Shown here piece after piece: positions 59,870 to 64,000 of a DNA stretch of 64,000 nt (its first letter is position 1; the number at the start of each line of letters is the position of its first letter). Under the pieces are notes generated by a model. That model saw only the letters and a list, made by a program, of their open reading frames with translations. It was not told the origin of the DNA and made no database searches. The translations under genes and the position numbers were made by a program. Source of the stretch: Henckelia pumila (Eukaryota > Streptophyta > Magnoliopsida > Lamiales > Gesneriaceae); contig NC_133122.1 in assembly GCF_033568475.1 (NCBI RefSeq), positions 180,191,449-180,255,448 on the forward strand. Direction: 5' to 3'.

Positions 59870-60022
59870 CTGGCATTTTTTGTGCTTAAAACTCCTGTTT
59901 CTTTGATTCTGAAACCAAAACTTAACATGTCTAGTCTCCAAGAAAAGTCTTATGCTAAGCTCCAATCTTTGGTTTTCATCAGGATGTGGACACTCCTTGA
60001 GAAGGTTGAAAAAAAAAAGCAA
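59870..60022 (-). pseudogene. HD-ZIP IV homeodomain fragment
   Basis: The - strand encodes [18 protein letters not shown], then [16 protein letters not shown]. This is helices 1-3 of a class IV HD-ZIP homeodomain (family form ECPHPDEKQRLELSRRLGLE...VKFWFQNRRT). The recognition helix is kept except R to Q in WFQNRR. The leucine zipper and START domain are missing, and the frame diverges after RN. Confidence 0.8.
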
Positions 60023-60113
60023 CAGTTATTGATCAACTGTGGTCCAAAGTTACCAATATCAACGATTAACCTGTGTAAAAAATACAAAATTCAGACTGCT
60101 TACCAGCTTTTTT

Positions 60114-60272
60114 TGCACCAAGGGAAGTGATCCAAGCAGTGTAGTATGTCCCTCTTGTGCTCAGCTCCTGCACGCTAAATCTGCACAAACCTTCGAGCAC
60201 TACAGTGTAGGTGACCCTGCCACTTGGTTCTCGACTCCTCTTGACAGATGTAAAGCTCGGGCAGCAACTCCC
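60114..60272 (-). pseudogene. LON2: Peroxisomal Lon protease (LON2) exon fragment
   Basis: A 159-nt block bounded by TTCTAG acceptor and GTAAGC donor. It encodes GVAARALHLSRGVE, then after a one- or two-base loss PSGRVTYTVVLEGLCRF and SVQELSTRGTYYTAWITSL. This is part of the N-terminal substrate-binding domain of plant LON2, whose form RGVAARALHLSRGVEKPSGR I recall well. The frameshift shows it is no longer coding. ATPase and protease domains are absent. Confidence 0.85.
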
Positions 60273-60388
60273 CTAGAAGAAAACCATCCTTTATAAGAAG
60301 TGATTTACTGAAGCCAAAAAAATTAATATCAATTTAATTTATAGATGAGATTGCAGATATTAGAACTTCAAATTTACAGCAAATCAAC

Positions 60389-60598
60389 CTCCTTTATTGG
60401 ATTTCCAGGCATTGGCATAAGAAAATCAGCAGGATAGGGGTAATCTGCCATAGCCAAGTAACTATAAGCAGACAACAACCATTCAGAGAGATAGTCAGCA
60501 CTATCTAGTTTCCTGCAAATGAAATTCTCATATCACACAAGTAGCTACCCAAATGATTAGACACAAGGCTAAGAAAATAATTTTTAAAAACATCTATA

Positions 60599-60638
<40 letters not shown>

Positions 60639-61870
60639 GAACTTGAAAGGAAGATGCACAGTTGTATACTCTTACCGGCAAAAACAGAAGGTTTCCAGCA
60701 AATGGGAAAGCCCATTATTTCTCTGTGCCTCGAGTTATATTACATCCCAACGTGTTTTTATGGTATTAAAGCAGCTGACACTTTCGCGCTGACATAATGA
60801 TCAATAAGCAAGGATTACTATACTGAAAAAACTCTTGTAAACTAGGAATTATATAAATAATAAGTTCAATATGAATGGAAAAACAGACTCTAAAATCATT
60901 AGAGACAATGTCATAAAATGTCTCTGGAGGCACAACATCCTCAAACTGAATAACTGGCGCTGAGGAAGCTAGCGATCCAATTGTAATGTATGGGTATTTG
61001 AGCCTCATCCATGCTGCCAGCACTGTCAAATATAATCTAATAAACGTTTGTCTCAAAACTTACTAAGCTTCTTAATATCGACACAAAATTGGATTTTCGA
61101 TCAAGCTAACACCCGAAAGATTTTCTTACTTCCTCCATATGATCCACCAAAAAGCACAACAGGACAATCCTGAGCAGACAAGTTTCTTTTCAGCTCAGTA
61201 ATCAATATAGCAAAAGTAGCAAGAGCTTGCTCAGTTGTTAAAAGTGATAATGTGCTAGCATTCTTGTACATCTCCTCTTGATTTCCATACGGCATCGGCT
61301 CCCCGTAGTACCTATGCTGTCATGCAACACTCACATCGTTTAAGTGCACTGTAATCGGAAATAACTGTTCAAAAAACATTCCATCGTATTCTAAAACACT
61401 TAAAATTTCCAGCCAACTCTCCCAAGAACAAAGAATATACCAAAAATATCATGTGGCCCGAACTAAAAGTGTTGCGGATCACATTCTTACAAAACAGATG
61501 CATGTGCGCCAGAATGCAGGGGGATAAGGGGCGACTAAATAAAATTAGGGACAAATTTATTTCCAGCTAAATAAATAACGGCATAAAAAAAATATATTAA
61601 TTCAGGGAAGATAACCATGGCGCCAAAACGAGGAGCGAGCTCCCAAACGAGGCCTGTATTGGCGGCGAACCACTCAATGTCACCTTTGTCCCTGCAATAC
61701 AGGAAGATTGGTCCCATTAGGTCAGGGCCCGCCCAATGCTCGGTGCTGATGAGATAACGTTGACGAAAAGTTTGGAGCTCGGAAAAGATGAAGTGATCAA
61801 GAATCTGATCGAAGTATCGACTTTCGTACTGGTACTGTGGAGCTACGAGGATCCCGTTACTTTTCAATGT
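60389..61870 (-). pseudogene. S28 Pro-X carboxypeptidase gene fragment, five exons
   Basis: The 5'-most exon starts at 61870; its 3' border, near 61606, is approximate. The later exons are 61316-61130, 61022-60889, 60788-60676 and 60512-60389. They encode the start of the mature enzyme (QYQYESRYFDQILDHF), then HRYYGEPMPYGNQEEMYKNA and the nucleophile motif GGSYGG joined across an intron to MLAAWMRLKYP. SLASSAPVIQFEDVVPPETF and the cap region [20 protein letters not shown] follow. Lysosomal/vacuolar Pro-X carboxypeptidases remove residues after proline. Signal peptide, catalytic Asp/His region and C-terminus are missing. A TAA interrupts the fourth exon (about 60730-60735). It is followed within about 120 bp by the LON2 exon, so it is a fragment, not a gene. 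Confidence 0.88.
60599..60638. repeat. (AT)n microsatellite
   Basis: About 18 AT units inside an intron-like segment of the carboxypeptidase fragment. Confidence 0.93.
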
Positions 61871-61927
61871 CTGAAATATCACTTCTTTCAGCCTTCTCCA
61901 CAATAACCTACACCAGAATACCAACAA

Positions 61928-62577
61928 AAATAATATTATGACAAGCAGACATCAAGGGCCGGACCAAGAATCTAAATAACATGGAATTCATGAATTTAGA
62001 GGCGAAAATTATATTATGTGACAAACAAGATATTAAATCTAGAATTTATTTTGCCTATAGTCCCGCGATAGAAGAATCCCCAAATTTCACAGAAAATTGA
62101 CCAATTCATACCGGAATTCTCCCATGTGTTTCTTGTTCTACTTATTGCATTAGCTCGAATATTTACTCGATATATATATATACATACAAATACATACATA
62201 CATATATAAAATTAATAATCAGTTTATTAAGATTTAAAAAAATTATAAAAACATTAAATTATTGAATACATTGTGAAGGCTATTTAAGTCATTAAACTAG
62301 TGGCTAACAGCTCATTTACCGAGGGGCATGTATGTATGTACGCCTAGTTCAATCATTTCGTTCAGAAAAGCTCATATGGTAAGCTAAAGACAACTTGTAA
62401 TAGATGTCAATCCGCAACTGTCTAGATAATTACGTTCAGAAAAGCTCAAAAATTTATAAAATTGAATACCCCAAGATCATAAGCATCATAAGCAATCCAA
62501 GTCTGTTTTCTGAGCCCGAATTCACTCACACTGTACCCCAAGATGGGGTTTCCCAGCAAAAAAAAAAATCCCCAAGA
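61928..62577. other. Spacer, no gene seen
   Basis: AT-rich with a short TATATA/ACATACAT run near 62170-62205. No signal-peptide exon for the carboxypeptidase is visible here. Confidence 0.5.
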
Positions 62578-63109
62578 TCATACATAAGCAGGTGAGAGCA
62601 GAGTAATGTCGGCGAGACATGCCACAGCCAAGTACAGGAAAGCCACCACTTGTTTGAAGGAGTTTATTTTGAAGAAATTCTGAAAAAGAACAATGCCCAG
62701 CAACCCAACTGCAAATTCTATCGATTTCTTTATCTTATAATCACTGTAACTGTTAGCAGCATCACCAAAATTAGAGATTACTCTCATTTCACGTTAGCAC
62801 GTTAGCCATACCAGTAAGGAAAATTAGCAAGACCAAGCTCGCTACAAGGAAATCATCAATCCTCAAGATAGATCTACAGATTTAATTAATTTAATCCCAC
62901 TACACAAATTTGTTCTTGAAAATCAATTATAAGAAAACATATTTCACAGAAATCTAGAGCTGTAAGGACATCGATTACCTCTCCTCTCTTGCCATTTCTA
63001 CAAGTGCCTTAAACTTGGAAGAGTTCTCCACATAAAGCTTCTTCTCCAGCTTCATCTTCCTCTGGAGTGCCTCTTTGAGAGGACTGTTGGTAATCTCGTT
63101 CACAGTCAT
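62578..63109 (-). CDS. Small two-exon protein, 111 aa, unidentified
   Basis: Exon 1 (63109-62979) and exon 2 (62782-62578) join in frame at GT-AG borders and give 336 nt with a stop. The N-terminal half is charged and helical (LKEALQRKMKLEKKLYVENS). The C-terminal half has one or two hydrophobic segments (SIEFAVGLLGIVLF and VVAFLYLAVACLADITLL), suggesting a small membrane protein. The frame is also open upstream from an ATG at 63262 except for a TAG just before YTAIPFM. The source protein may therefore have been longer and this copy truncated. It lies at the 5' end of the captured-fragment chain and might provide the start of a chimeric transcript. No family recognised. Confidence 0.45.
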
Positions 63110-63775
63110 AAATGGAATCGCCGTGTACTACCTCAGTGGCCCGACGACTAAAATCAATTTCCCGGACGAGAACATCTGTTGCAGGCTTAAAAACCTCTCT
63201 GCGAAAATCGATTTCCCAGAAGAAGGCGGCGAAGGGGGGAGCCAGATTCGACGCCGTTCCATACACACACTGGCCGCCGCCTCCGCCAACCCCCTCCTCA
63301 ACAGATTGATCTAAACAAAAGGCTGGAGTCGGAAGACGAGTTGGGACTAGGTTTTGTACGGGATGTGATTTGGGGTTTTTCCATCGATACATCTTTTTTT
63401 AAAAACACAGACAGGATTACTGTTGTATCAGAGAAAACCATAAATTGATCTTTTTCTTAGGGTTCGAAGAAGAGGAGATCCATATAAATCGATTGATTCC
63501 TAAACTATCGCTCGAAATCTCCATTGTATCGCGTCGTAAACGTTCTTGAAAGGTAATCCATCTGTGAAGAATCTATTCAACTAATATGTGAAGAATCTGT
63601 GAGCAAGAGCAGCAAAAATCGACGATGGAAAAGCATATTTGGAATCGAAAGAGAGAAAAAGCAGAGGGGGAGAAATCGTGAAGGATTTGGGGATTTTGGG
63701 TTTATTTTTACAAACGTTAAAGGTAAGGTGTAATATTATTTATTTAAAGTTTTAATTTAAAAATAATAATTCATC
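63110..63775 (-). promoter_or_regulatory. Possible 5' leader/promoter of the 111-aa frame
   Basis: A GC-richer block (63150-63320) and purine-rich sequence up to about 63720 look like 5' UTR and first-exon sequence, in contrast to the AT-rich flanks. No firm TATA box. Assignment is by position only. Confidence 0.3.
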
Positions 63776-64000
63776 TACAACGCCTTTTAAAAAATGTCGT
63801 TATACATAATAAAAAAATGCTCATAGACAACGCTTTTAAAAAGCGTTGTCTTTGACCTAAAAAAACGCTTATAGACAACGCTTTTTAAAAAAAACGTTGT
63901 CTTTGATGAATATAAAATATATAAAGACAACGCTTTTCACTAAAAGCGTTGTAGTTTAAAAAAAGACAACGCTTTTTACAAAAAGCGTTGTCTTTTAAGT
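63776..64000. repeat. CACTA subterminal palindrome array, continues past the window
   Basis: At least five units such as ACAACGCTTTTAAAAAGCGTTGT split by short spacers, the same motif as in 54091-54550. No terminus with CACTACAA lies to its left. It is therefore probably the right arm of an element extending leftward, with its end beyond base 64000. Confidence 0.75.

Noticed and set aside
60389-61870. Functional Pro-X carboxypeptidase gene
   Set aside because: Signal peptide and C-terminal catalytic Asp/His region are missing, a TAA interrupts one exon, and the next exon belongs to LON2.
63112-63314. Plus-strand frames over the GC-rich block near 63.2 kb
   Set aside because: The block is better explained as leader/first-exon sequence of the minus-strand 111-aa frame; the plus frames have no motifs.

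Overview
This is an AT-rich stretch of plant nuclear DNA, almost certainly from a eudicot. The genes have GT-AG introns and encode plant-type proteins. LTR retrotransposons, MITEs and AT/ATT microsatellites fill most of the space. A MITE-like repeat near 5.5 kb resembles one I associate with Lamiales, but I treat that placement as a weak guess.

0-15 kb holds two apparently functional genes on the + strand. The first (2189-4368, six exons, 194 aa) is a THEP1/NTPCR-type nucleoside-triphosphatase. The second (10435-14167, five exons, 864 aa) is a DUF4378 / TRM-LONGIFOLIA-like protein. The exon joins of both models stay in frame from start to stop. Between them is AT-rich intergenic DNA with small repeats.

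15-49 kb is a retrotransposon nest. A decayed Copia element (17480 to about 42720, +) was hit in its protease/GAG-pre-integrase region by a Tekay/Del-like Gypsy chromovirus (19181-38393, -). That element carries two further insertions: a gag-protease-only Athila-like element (23295-29992, -) in its reverse transcriptase, and a non-coding LTR element (31440-35299, +) in its gag. Both inner elements have exact 5-bp target duplications (GTAAT, GCAGG). The Gypsy element has a near-perfect one (ATGGG/GTGGG), and removing it restores the Copia frame. Next to the nest lies a second gag-only element (43021-48489, +) with LTRs related to those of the first gag-only element.

49-54 kb is gene-poor and contains DNA-transposon derivatives: a 1.29-kb long-TIR element, a 306-bp hAT-type MITE with 7/8 matched target duplication, and a local tandem duplication with a MITE in one copy.

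54-64 kb is the most unusual part. CACTA-type termini and arrays of short palindromes (ACAACGC...GCGTTGT) bracket a chain of at least seven recognisable, unrelated gene fragments, all on the - strand and many with their splice sites. They are an RBR E3 ligase, an O-fucosyltransferase-like protein, a DUF726-like protein, a casein-kinase-1-like (HD16 type) protein, an HD-ZIP IV homeodomain, peroxisomal Lon protease (LON2) and an S28 Pro-X carboxypeptidase. A small 111-aa reading frame lies at the 5' end of the chain. A solo LTR (56255-58096) has landed inside it. The best reading is multi-gene capture by CACTA elements (Pack-CACTA); the right end lies beyond the window.
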